The notes beneath the pieces are model-generated. The model was not told the DNA's origin, did no database searches, and worked only from the letters and a program-made list of their open reading frames with translations. Shown piece after piece: positions 39,916 through 51,325 of a DNA stretch of 64,000 bases. This stretch comes from Panax quinquefolius. Taxonomy: Eukaryota > Streptophyta > Magnoliopsida > Apiales > Araliaceae. Numbering within the stretch: position 1 is the first letter of the stretch; each line of letters opens with the position of its first letter. Where the stretch lies: assembly GCA_020205615.1 (NCBI GenBank), contig CM035162.1, positions 37,252,464 to 37,316,463 on the forward strand. Direction: 5' to 3'. Both the position numbers and the translations under genes were made by a program.

Positions 39916-42900
39916 TGTGCGCCCCCAAAATTAGGAATTCATCACCCATTTTGAGTCGCCAGATCATGGTATAAATACTAATAAAAACGTAATTATCACG
40001 GTTAATCGTGTAAAATACGACAAAACATAAGCGAGATTTTAAAAGCAGAATATTGTCTTACAGGCAATTATACAAACTCAATGAGTCCTCATTACATTTA
40101 TCATCACACTATTTATTCGGAATAGTGAGAACTACTAATCTTATCATCGACTGTAGTCACTCCTTTTCCCTGTTATCCCACTCCGACCCATTACACTCTT
40201 ATTACCTGAAAGGAATTGTGAAGCAAAAGGGTGAGCACAACAAGCCCAGTAAAGAATATCATGACTAAAGATAACTACATTATCAATAGCTTTCATCAAT
40301 AATAAATCAGAGATTTAGAACATATGGTAGATGATAAAACTTTAATTTCAACCATAGTTGCGGAACGAGTAATCCATTAGAAGAGTCAAGTAGAACATAA
40401 TGTCTACTATCTCCTCTAGATTAAAAATTCATCGTTGATATTTTATTCTGTAATACTTATCAGCAGGTTCTTTGTTATACTCAAGATAATTAGAACCTTC
40501 ATCACTTGTTTTCACCGAACCACCAAAGATGTTAGTTAAATTCACAATTCATATTTATAATAATATGAATTAACAATTCCTTCTTGCCACAAAGGCTTAA
40601 TAGAGCGTTTACTTAATATCCTTACCCCAAAGGCTAAAGATATTCAAATGTAATAACAATGATCATACCAACCGGTTGTCTCACCTTTGCGCTACGTGCA
40701 AAGATATTCAACTATAAAACCAATCGGCGAGACTCGCCTAAATAAATAATTCCCTCATCGAATCATCCCGCACTACGGGCCGAGGATATTCGTTAGTATC
40801 ATCCTAATGGTCATGATCATGTCATACACCGTCCATCTTTGCCTTATGGGCCAAAACTATCAATTAACGATTCATCTTTGCACGTAAGCCAAAGATATTC
40901 AACAACATATAATCTTTTCACTATAGGTCAAAGACATACAATTTGTAAAACCAATAACCAACAATATAATAAAGAATATATGAAACTACAAATGGATTTT
41001 TCGCCGCCATGCAGTAATCCCCTAGACGAGATGATTTTCACAATTTAATAAGGAATGAATATAAAGGATCATTCACCATGCATGTAGTAATCCACATAGA
41101 CAGGTTATTCCAACAGAATAATAAAGAATGGAATAACAGAAGGATTCACCATGCATGCGATAAAAACCGCATGCGAGGTTATTCTCAGCGAATAATAATA
41201 AAAGCGGAATTAACCAGTCGGCGTAAAGCGCAGACAGGATGTTCCAACGGAATCGTAAATACGGAATAATAAGTAATGGAACCAGGTCCGGCGTAAAAGC
41301 ACAGACAGGATATTCCGACAGAATATTAAATGCAGCATAATAAGTAATGGAACCAGGTCAGGTGAAATTCACACCGACATGATATTCCGACAGAATATTA
41401 AATGCAGCATAATAAGTAATGGAACCAGGTCAGGTGAAATTCACACCGACAGGATATTATGACAAAATAATAAAGAACTGAATAATAAAAAAATTTCACC
41501 ATGTCTGCGTTACTTCGCATAAACATGTTATTCTTTATACCGTATAAATAATATCTTCTTACCACAATAATTACCTCCCTTACCTTAGCATGTGACTTGA
41601 TTTTCATACAGTAGCTTTGGATCAGAAACCCTTGCCAGATTTCTCTTCCTATAAGCAGCCACGCACACTTGAATCAATCGGGTAAACGGGCTGCCGCAGG
41701 ATCCATAATTCTATAAAGTTAAGGGTGGCAATTTATCATAAATTGTGAATGCATTCTCAACTTTTGTCTTGACCTATTTAGAAAAATATGGAGAATTCGT
41801 GTTAAAATTTTTAAGAGAGCCTATCCCAAAAGCTAGCTGTTAAGAAGTAGAGTCCAAGACCCATCAACCCACTCCAAGTGCCCATACAACCGATGTGGGA
41901 GTAGCAAGCTAGTACTGGAATCATAACAGATAGATCCTCTCATAACGTGCTCAGTGAAAATCAACCTGTCCCAGTTGGCTTATATATATATATATACCAA
42001 TATAGTGCACGTATATACCTATAAATTTCTTAATATTTAATAGTAATTAAATGGGACTGCCACGAAAGTGAAAACCTTGGGATCAAGAGGAGACGACCAA
42101 TTACGAAGACAATTTCGGTAACGGCAGCCTTGAGAGGCCAAGAAAGCCGGCTCCGGTAGGGGATTATACACAAGTTGGATCATTGAACTCGTCGGTAAGG
42201 TCGAAGATGTCGACGAACAAGATCTCCGCCAGCAAACCAACGACCCGAGTCAATTCAGACTGAGTCATGCGGAACATTACGTCTCGTACGTGTGTCACCG
42301 GAGAAGACGACGAGGTTGACCATCTCGAACTGCTCGGCAAAGGCTTGAGTGAATATTTGACAACTGCCGGTGAACATGCCGAGGTTTGTTCGGTGTTGGC
42401 CTCCTCTCTTCGTATTTCTCTTTGGGATTTCCCCAAAATGGCTGTGCTGCCCCTTCGTAACAACACTACATGTAAACTGCAACGGCGAACAGCTTGCATA
42501 CGTTTTCGAGTTCGCTGCTGGATTCTTCATCCGTTGGTCTCGCCGGAAACTGCATCACACACTGCCTTCAGGTGCCACAGCTGTTCCTGTCAGATGGAAC
42601 TCTATTCCACCGAAGAAGACTTGTTCGTATGCTTAGAGAGACACAAACCGGTGATCAGGTAGTCGGAGACTCAACGGACGGCGAGATTCAAATTTTCCGG
42701 CGATTCCATGGTTGTTGGGTCAGCGGACGGTGAAGGAGAGTGAAATGGTTAGAGAGATTAGAAAAATGTTGCCATGAAAAAAAAAAGAATAAACTAAAAT
42801 ACGAAACAATGGTTGGTGCATGCATTCCCCTATCATTCAGCCGCCCACATGGGCTATTAATAAAAATAAATTATTTCATTTTCTCTTTTCTTTTCTTATT

Positions 42901-43161
42901 CCACCCGTGACCAGAATTATTATCCACATGTTACTTTGATAACAGTTGATTGAAAGAGGTTATAGAGACTTGTACGCAAATTATAACCCATGTGATTTGA
43001 TATTTTAATATAAAATTTTTATGAACATACCTAAGAGCAAAAATAAATAAATAAATAAAAATTTTCAAATATACCTTTAAATTTAAACCTTTATCAATTT
43101 AATTATTCACAAAAATAGAAAATTGAATAATTTTTATTTCATAAAAATTCGAGGTCTCACA
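39916..43161 (-). mobile_element. G4 5' LTR
   Basis: A 3246-bp copy of the LTR at 36318-39575. The tandem array is at 41040-41520, a TA run at 41982 and the GC-richer block at 42037-42740. The two copies differ repeatedly where one has CAG or CTG and the other CG, which may be a sequencing effect (see findings). Confidence 0.9.
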
Positions 43162-45457
43162 CTTAAGGGGAGTTGGGGGCAGTTAAACCATGAATGGAAT
43201 AACTGACCTCAACTCTGCGCATAAAGGTTCAGTGGTTTATTTTCTTACACATTTTCATTAGAGTTCAATTGAGAGCCTGAGAGGTTTCAGAGAAAAATTA
43301 GAGGAAAGTGTGGGAGAAACTCTGTGATTGAGATAGAGAGAAATTTGTTATCCTTATTCACCTTACGCTTGGGTAATTCTCTTCAACCCAAATTCTTATT
43401 TTACGTCTTTTAAATTTTCATGAATATGGCTTAAAGTCTTCTGTGAATCTCTGTAAATTTGGAACATTGTGTTAGGGATATATGTAATAATTCGAGTAGT
43501 ATGGCATGTTTCATATATATATATATTGCATAATTCCATATCATCAGTTTCATGAAATTTTACAATATACGTTTATAGAGTATGTTATATGGCCATATGG
43601 CCTTATACGTGATATTAATACGTCAATCATATATTATCCCTAAAATTTTCCACTTGTATATGATTATGCATGATAAAATGAACAAAATGAAATTTGAATG
43701 GTTGGATTTGGTCTTATAACGAATCTATGGCGTTGAATTTTAGAATTTATGTTCAAAACTTCAAAAACATCAAGAACAGTGAAAATTACATGTTTTAATT
43801 TGGTAATTATGTGTTTTAACTTGTTAAAATCATGTTAGAAGGGTTGAGTATTAGTTATTTGTGCATTATTATGTTTGGGTATGTCTAAATTCGTGTAAAA
43901 ATAAGTTAATTGGAGGCTTTTGGCCAAGTTTTGCAATTTTCGCGAATTGCAGAACTGAAACTGGAGTCTCGCCCCGCGATGTCGACTCCATGCCTTAACA
44001 CTCACTCAAGCCATTGCAACGACCACGCCAGACGCGCCTTGGCCGTGGGCGGCAATAATAAAGCCTAGCAGTTGGTATGCAGAGCCACTTTAGCGAGAAT
44101 GGCGGAAATGAGTTTTTAAAATGTTTAAGTCTAGCAATGTGTTATTAACTTAATCTTTTGATCATGAAAACTTGTTAGACATATAATGAGGTGTTAAAAT
44201 AAATTCTTAACACGTCCATAGCACAATTACGTGTGAATTGAATGATTGAATGCATAGCTAGCTTATTGTTCGTGAAATCTAAATTTTGACAATAAGTGTA
44301 ATAATTGACTAAGTATATTCATGAATTCGAGTTAGACAAAAGAATAAACTTATGATGTTTAGTATGTTGTAATTGACTAGTATTGTGAACGTAATTGATA
44401 TGTAGGATTTAAATAAAAGAACGAGTTTAGTTAAAGTGTAATCTACGCACGAGGCAAGTTTTCTAACACTACTTGTTATCGTTATATAAGTTGATTAATT
44501 CATCTTTCTATATTGAGCAAGATATCATTTTTATTTATCAAGTATGTCTTGTATATTAAAGCCAATTAATCTTTCAAGCATGATGATGTTATACAATAAT
44601 TATTCTATTGTATACTTTTTGAGATTTTATTCAAGTTAATTATTCAGTTACTGTTAAACCTTGTTAGAATAGCGAACCCTTAATGATTCGACTAGTCCAT
44701 AGCTGATGAGCGTTCTAAATTTCAGAACCCTTGATGAATTATCCAAAACAAACTCCCTTTGGTGCGGACTCGAATGTCAAACTGAGATGAACAACCCTGT
44801 ATAGGGGATTATTTACGCTTTTAGCGTTAAGATATAATGCTTGCGATATGGTACTAAGGGCTGATCCCCTAAATGCACGAGAAGAAGAGTCCATAGTCTT
44901 ATGATTATTAAAGGTTTCAAGTAAAACACTTGACAACCTAGGACATAGTTCAAGTCTTATGACCCTCGGAAATTCTTTTGATTCTTGTTATTCATTCTTG
45001 ATTCAAAAGTTGAGCTTTTATATCCGAAGTTATTATTTCTCTCGCATGTTATTATTCATTGTTATATTGTTATACTTGTGGGCAATCGTGCTCACTCTTG
45101 CGTAATAATAACATTGCAGTTAAGAACGAAAGAGCAGACGAACCTTCCACTAGTAAGGGCAAGGGCAAGATTAGCAAGTAATGAAGACTGTTTTATTATT
45201 ATGGTTATGTAATGTTATTTAGAATTGATGTTACTTAAGACTTATTTGTTTATGTTTTCACACAGATGATTTAAGGTTAGAGTAACTTGGGATTTATTTT
45301 TTATGCAGTTGATGTAACCCCATAAGGGGAGAGATTTATCATTTATTTCTATCTATTGTATGGTTTACATTTATTTATGGGTAGATAGATAGATGATGTT
45401 TGTATAGTGAACACCAAATCCTGTGGAAATGGAAGTACCGGATTTGGGGGTGTCACA
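43162..45457 (+). mobile_element. G3 5' LTR, second part
   Basis: It continues the G3 LTR after the CTTAA duplication and matches 51783-54138, ending GGGGGTGTCACA. One block, about 43975-44100, shows no similarity to the corresponding 52575-52795 although both flanks align closely. Confidence 0.9.
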
Positions 45458-45460
45458 GGT

Positions 45461-45478
45461 TGGTATCAAAGCTGTAGG
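45461..45478 (+). other. G3 primer-binding site
   Basis: TGGTATCAAAGCTGTAGG follows the LTR end by three bases and resembles the complement of initiator-Met tRNA. Confidence 0.75.
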
Positions 45479-46734
45479 TTATGAACCTTAGGTGGGGGAA
45501 CAACCTTAGGTACTATCCTTGTAGGAGATTGAGAATATAGTAGTGGTAAACTCTTATCGAGTTATAAGAAATGGATTTCTAAATTCATTGAAGATAATAA
45601 AAGACTTTATGTGCTTATGTGTGTTAATCTATATGTGTTCGCTATACGGATTAGTAACTAAAACTTAAAATTTTGTTGTCGGGATGTGGGATATTGGAGG
45701 AGCTAGTCAAGCTGGGGAGGAGGAACCTCGAGTACCTATAGAGGAGGAGCCTCGAGACATTCATGTCGTCAGGGAACAACTGGTACAGAGAGAGCCATCT
45801 CCGTTGATCACTGTTTGTTGGTCGGAGAGCATGAGCTGAGGCCGATCGGAGGAAGATCCCGAGGAAGAAGAGGAAGAAGAGGAGTTCCCACAGAACTCCA
45901 TTGATCTTTGAGATGTATGATGCACTTTATGATCGTAACATAGAGTTGCGAGGATCTTCGCCAGAGATCTGTTGAGCGGTGGTTAGTCGACCAAATTACT
46001 ATTGAAAGCGAGAGGAATAGGAGATTGTGACTCTTCACACGTTTAGAAAGCGTGGAGTGGGATCTGGTTCACGAGAAGGGTCAAACCGAGGATAAGTCCA
46101 GAAATAGAAAAGTTGAAGAAGGATCTGAAGAGAGCTCGAGAGAGGCTTGCCATAGTGAGAGGAGGGTTGGGTACGAGAGTCACGTCGTCTTGATCTGCGA
46201 AGAAGATGATCATCGTCGTGCGAAGAAGGCTAAACTTGAGGAGACATACTCTACACTACAAAATGCGATGGATGCGGTCAAGATCGAGTTAGGAAGTATC
46301 AATCTAGTTTGAGGATCTACCATCATATATGTTAGATCGCAGAACGATGTCTCACATCATGGAGGAGGAACGTAGCAAGGCTATTCAAATACTTTATGTA
46401 CAGAACGGTGATAGTATTAGTTTAATTATGTGAAAAATATTTGGTAGTTAATGATGTAAATTCTGATGTGATTATAAACAAAGGAATATTTTGATGTTTT
46501 AAATCCTGTAGATTCTTTATCTCAGGATAGTGGATGTAAATAGAAATGATGCTATCTTTTTATGTTAAAACTTTTGAATTTAATGAAAATGTCAGAGTTT
46601 ATTTGAATAGATGTGTTAAGTAAGTTATAATTAAATGTTTAGTTAAGTCTTAAATGTTTTAAAGATTGAGTAAAGACCTAATAAGCGTATATTCTTACTT
46701 GAAATATATATCGCCTGAAGACGAAGACAAAATC
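45479..46734 (+). other. G3 leader and degraded gag N-terminal region
   Basis: Short frames rich in Glu and Arg (45690-45835 with EEEPRVPIEEEPRD; 46052-46312) look like a gag N-terminal region broken by frameshifts. The stretch 46320-46680 is AT-rich and non-coding, perhaps an insertion or decayed leader, before clear gag homology starts near 46735. Confidence 0.45.
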
Positions 46735-47690
46735 GTCAGCAAGCCCAGGAAGGGTCAACAAACAATAACAACGACGCCAATGCTAACCCCGTTCAGCAAT
46801 TGGTGAACCTTTTAGCTGGAGCAATTAACAATCAACCCCAAGCTCCACTAAAAGACTTCAAGGCAGTGGGACCGCCAGAGTTTAAGGGTTCCATAAACCC
46901 AATCGAGGCTCAGACCTGGGTTATGGAGATGGAGAAGGTGTTCGATGTTGCTAGAGTAAGGAAGACGAGAAACCGTGTTTCACGACGTTCATTGAAAGTC
47001 CGAAGCCGACTATTGGTGGTGTGCAAATAAAATAAACTGAGGAGGTGAAGGTGTAATAACCTGGGAGAGATTCAAAGAGATGTTCTTCGAGATGTATTTT
47101 CCAGCTAGTTCACAAGATCAGATGGAGGTTCAGTTTCTAGAGTTGAAACAAGGGAATATGTCAGTAGGTAATTATGCGGCAAGGTTCAATGAGTTGGCTA
47201 GGTTCGCCACATACCAAGTATATACTGATGAGAGGAAGGCAAGACGTTTTGAGCAGGGACTGAAGCCCTGGTTGTATAGCAAGGTGTCAATGTTCCAATT
47301 GAACACTTTTGCTGGAGTGTTAGAGAAGGCCATACTCGCTGAAGTTGGAAGTGATGCAATAACGAAATATAATCAGGAGCAAAAGAAGAAGAAGAGTGAG
47401 AATGAAGGTAATAACTAGACTGGTGGGAGTAGCACTGGGGGTAGCCATAATCAGAAGAGGAAGTGGACGGATAACTCGTCAGCTGGAAGTCAACAAGGAG
47501 GACAGAAGAAGAAGATCGAAGCGTGCCCAACCTGCGGAAAAGCTCATTTGGGAGTTTGTATGAAAGGGAAGCGAGTGTGCTACAATTGTGGTCAGGAAGG
47601 CCACATAGCACCAAACTGTCCAAACCCAAAGAAGGGTGCCTGCTTCACTTGTGGTTCAAAGGATCATCTTGCGAGGATTGTCTAAGAAGG
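46735..47690 (+). pseudogene. G3 gag (capsid and zinc knuckles)
   Basis: Capsid-type sequence starts with QQLVNLLAGAIN and FKAVGPPEFKG (46800-47030). After a short broken stretch it continues with WERFKEMFFEMYFPASSQDQ and RRFEQGLKPWLYSKV (47062-47418), the retrotransposon gag domain. A zinc knuckle CYNCGQEGHIAPNC lies at about 47580-47620. The second knuckle begins CFTCGSKDHLAR and is then lost by a frameshift and stop near 47685. At least three frame breaks occur. Confidence 0.85.
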
Positions 47691-47799
47691 GATCTGGGGA
47701 ACGAGTTCGGGAGGAAATAGAGAATCTGGTGGAAGCACTACTCGCTATCGCATCACCAACCGCAACCAACAATAGGCCAAATCGCTAGAACATTCAACA

Positions 47800-50700
47800 T
47801 GAGCGGTCGGCGGGACGCGATGCGATCTCATGATGTGGTGTCGGTATCATTCCGATCAATAAAGTTAATGCTTATGTGTTATTTGATTCAAGGTGCTACT
47901 TGTTCGTTTATATCAGATGACTTTGCTAAGAACTTAGAATTGCTTAAGGGCGAGTTAGAATACCCATGAACATAGAAATTACGAATAGAAATTATTCACA
48001 TTAAAGTATGTGCATAAGAAGCTGTAGAGTGGATATTAAGGGTAATATCATGAACGTAGATCTTATCCCTATTCGACTTGGAGAATTTGATGTTATTTTG
48101 GGTATGGACTGGTTATCCAATTATGAGGCGGTAATCGATTGCCAAAAGAAGCGTATTAACCTTATGACTCCGTCAAAGGTTGTGTTTTATGGTAGCAAGT
48201 CGCCTAGACAAGCGAGTTGTCTGACGATGATGCAGGCCAGGAGGTTGTTAAGGCAAGGCTGTGTAGGATATCTAGCTTACATAGTCGATAGTCGTAAAGA
48301 GAATCCAAAAATAGATGAGATACCAGTAGTGAGAGATTTCGCAGACGTATTTTCGGATGATTTGCCGGGACTTCCTCCAGATAGAGCAGTTGAATTTGTG
48401 ATCGATTTGGCTCCAGGAACTGCTCAATATCAAAGGCGCCATACCGAATGGCACGGGTAGAGATGAAAGAATTGATGGTCCAACTACAAGAATTACTGGA
48501 CAAGAAGTATATACAACCAAGCATATCACCGTGGGGAGCGCCGGTTTTGTTTGTGAAGAAGAAGGATGGGACAATGCGGCTCTGCATAGACTATAGAGAA
48601 CTGAATAAGTTCACGATCAAGAACAGATATCCATTACCGTGAATCGACGACTTGTTCGATCAGTTAAAGGAAGCAAGATACTTTTCAAAGATAGATTTGA
48701 GAAGTGGTTATCATCAACTGAAGGTGAGACCAGAGAATGTACCGAAGACAGCGTTTAGAACACGATACGGTCACTAAGAATTTTTGGTAATGTCATTTGG
48801 TCTAACAAATGCTCCTGCAGTATTTATGGGCTTAATGAACGGAGTGTTCAAGCCGTTTTTGGACAAATTCGTAGTGGTATTTATAGATGACATTTTGGTA
48901 TATTTGAAAACCAAGGAAGAACACGAAGAGCATTTGAGGGTGACATTAGAGACATTGAGAAGAGAGAAGTTGTATGTTAAGTTTTTGAAATGTGAATTTT
49001 GGATTGAAAGAGTACACTTTCTTGGACATGTGATTGATAGAGATGGAATTTCGGTGGATCCCTCCAAAGTTAAAGCTGTGATTAAGCGGGATCACCAAAA
49101 ACGCCGTCGTAAGAAGTAAGTTTTCTTGGATTGGCAGGTTATTACAGAAGATTCATTCAGGATTTTTCCAAGATCGCAACTCCGTTGACAAATTTGACTA
49201 GGAAATCGGTGAAATTTGTTTGGACGGAGAAGTGTGAGGAAAGCTTTCAAGAATTAAAGAGGAGGTTGAGTTCAGCACCTGTGTTATCTCTTCCAGATGA
49301 CACAGGAAATTTTGTGGTATATAGTGATGCGTCACACAAAGGACTTGGCTGTGTGCTTATGCAAAACGGCAGAGTCATTACGTACGCGTCATGACAACTG
49401 AAGGATTATGAGAAGGGTTATCCGACCCATGACTTGGAGTTAGCTGCAGTGGTTTTTGCTTTGAAAATCTGGAGGCACTATCTCTATGGGGAGAAGTATG
49501 AAATATATACAGATCACAAGAGTCTGAAATATATTTTTACACAGAAAGACTTGAACATGCGCCAAAGAAGGTGGTTGGAGTTAATTAAGGACTACGATTG
49601 TGAAATTCTATACCATCCGGGTAAGGCAAATGTGGTGGCCGACGCCCTAAGTAGAAAAGGTCGGGAGAAATTGATGATGTTGACTGCTCAGGAGGAGCTA
49701 ATTTTAGCAATGGAGAAGCTGGAATTGGAAGTGAAGTATCCTATAGAGATTGACGAGAAGCTGTTCCAGATGCAAACTGGTACAACTTTACTAGATAAAG
49801 TTTAGGAGGCTCAACTTCAGGACGAAGAATGTGAGAAAGTGAAGAAGAAGATATCTGAAGGAACTGAACTGAGATTCAAAATAGACAGTGAGGGACTACT
49901 AAGATTTGATAGTAGAATTTGGGTACCGCCAGTACAAGAGATTAAGGAAGAAATTATGAGCGACACTCACAACTCACGATATTCGATTCACCTTGGTAGT
50001 ACCAAGATGTACCAAGATCTTTGACAATACGTTTGGTGGCCAAATTTGAAACGAGAGGTTGCAGAATGTGTTGCCAAATGCCTGACATATCAGAAAGTGA
50101 AAGCAGAACATCAGAGGCCGAGTGGGTTACTACAACCTTTAGAGATTCCAGAATGGAAATGGGAACATATTACGATGGATTTCGTGGTTGGCCTATCGAC
50201 AACTCAAAAAGGCTACTGACGCAGTATGGGTTATTGTTGACCGATTGATGAAATCCGTACACTTCCTTCCGATCAAAATTAGATTTAACTTATATTAGTT
50301 GGCAAGGTTATATGTGAAAGAGATTGTTTCAAGGCACGGAGTTCCGGTGTCAATTATTTCTGATAGAGATCCGTGCTTTACGTCGAACTTCTGGAAACGT
50401 CTACAAGAATGCATGGGTACACGATTTGAATGAGCACGACATATCACCCTCAGACAGATGGACAGAGTGAAAGAATAATTCAGACATTGGAAGATATGTT
50501 AAGAGCTTGTATAATGGACTTTAAAGGAAATTGGGATGATCATCTACCGCTCGTAGAGTTCGGTTACAACAACAGTTACCACGCTAGTATTGCATGCCAC
50601 CTTATGAAGCGTTATACGGTAGAAAGTGCAGAACTCCGCTATACTTGGATGAAGTTGGCGAAAGACAATTACTAGGCCCGGAGTTGGTACAACAAACAGC

Positions 50701-51215
50701 AGAAATAGTCAAAGTGATCCGAACAAGATTGACAGCAGCTCAAGACAGACAGAAGAAATATGCCGATCCACACCGTAAGAATGTTGAGTTCGAGCCAGGT
50801 AGTTATGTGTTTTTAAAAGTCTCTCCTTGGAAGGGAAAGATCAGGTTCAGAAAGAAAGGGAAATTAAGCCCAAGATTCATTGGACCCTTTGAAGTTCTGC
50901 GGAGGGTCGGAGAAGTTGCTTATGAGGTAGCCTTACCTCCAGCTCTAGAGAATGTCCACAACGTTTTCCATGTCTCGATCCTACGACCCTACAAACACGA
51001 TTACAAGCACGTGATTGAATATGAACCCTACATTTTCGACAAAGACTTATCTTATGAAGAAATTCTGTTCAAATTGTCGATCAAGAAAGAACAAGTTACG
51101 AGAAATAAAGTAATACCTTACATTAAGGTAATTTGGAGGAACCACACAATTTGAAGAAGCTACGTGGGAACTCGAAGAGAATATGATGAAAAATTATCCT
51201 CATTTGTTTACTTAG
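47800..51215 (+). pseudogene. G3 pol (protease, RT, RNase H, integrase), nearly full length
   Basis: Protease remains as GATCSFISDDFA and ILGMDWLSNYEAVIDC (about 47890-48150). RT (48448-49119) keeps [19 protein letters not shown] and the catalytic [12 protein letters not shown]. RNase H (49131-49640) has [17 protein letters not shown] and [14 protein letters not shown]. Integrase has its zinc region ending KCLTYQ (Tyr for the last Cys, near 50090), a frameshifted core (50200-50430), [16 protein letters not shown] (50440-50490) and a C-terminal barrel with FVVSILRPY-like FHVSILRPYKHDY (50790-51010). A chromodomain-like tail runs to 51215. Stops at 48640, 49392, 49803 and 50022 fit CGA or CAG codons with C-to-T change. 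It is dead as it stands but lightly damaged. Confidence 0.9.
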
Positions 51216-51310
51216 ATTGTTATAAGTGATTCTGGGGACAGAATCTTTGTAAGGGGGGAGAATGTAATGGGACGAATTGTTTGAGTTGTGATTCTGAGGA
51301 CAGAATCCTT

Positions 51311-51325
51311 TTAAGAGGGGAAAGA
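51311..51325 (+). other. G3 polypurine tract
   Basis: TTAAGAGGGGAAAGA lies immediately before the 3' LTR start TGTGACAACC at 51326. It would prime plus-strand synthesis. A similar tract (TGTAAGGGGGGAGAA) occurs nearby at about 51249-51263, suggesting a duplicated pre-LTR segment. Confidence 0.8.

Larger units (their letters stand above)
36318..43161 (-). mobile_element. G4: non-autonomous element with giant LTRs and a 340-bp internal region
   Basis: Two 3.25 kb direct repeats (36318-39575 and 39916-43161) enclose only 340 bp (39576-39915). The 5-bp duplication CTTAA is perfect (36313-36317, 43162-43166). Termini are TGTGACGCC..TCTCACA on the plus strand, so on the minus strand the element starts TGTGAGACC, as in family A. 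The internal region keeps a PPT-like end and a PBS-side leader resembling those of G1, G2 and G5, but no gag or pol. It is LARD-like but with an unusually small interior, and would need family A proteins in trans. Confidence 0.9.

Noticed and set aside
42255..42662. Overlapping ORFs of 90-130 codons in the G4 LTR as a host gene
   Set aside because: Frames on both strands compete, the copy at 38450-39200 breaks them all, and no family is recognised. Kept only as a segment of interest.
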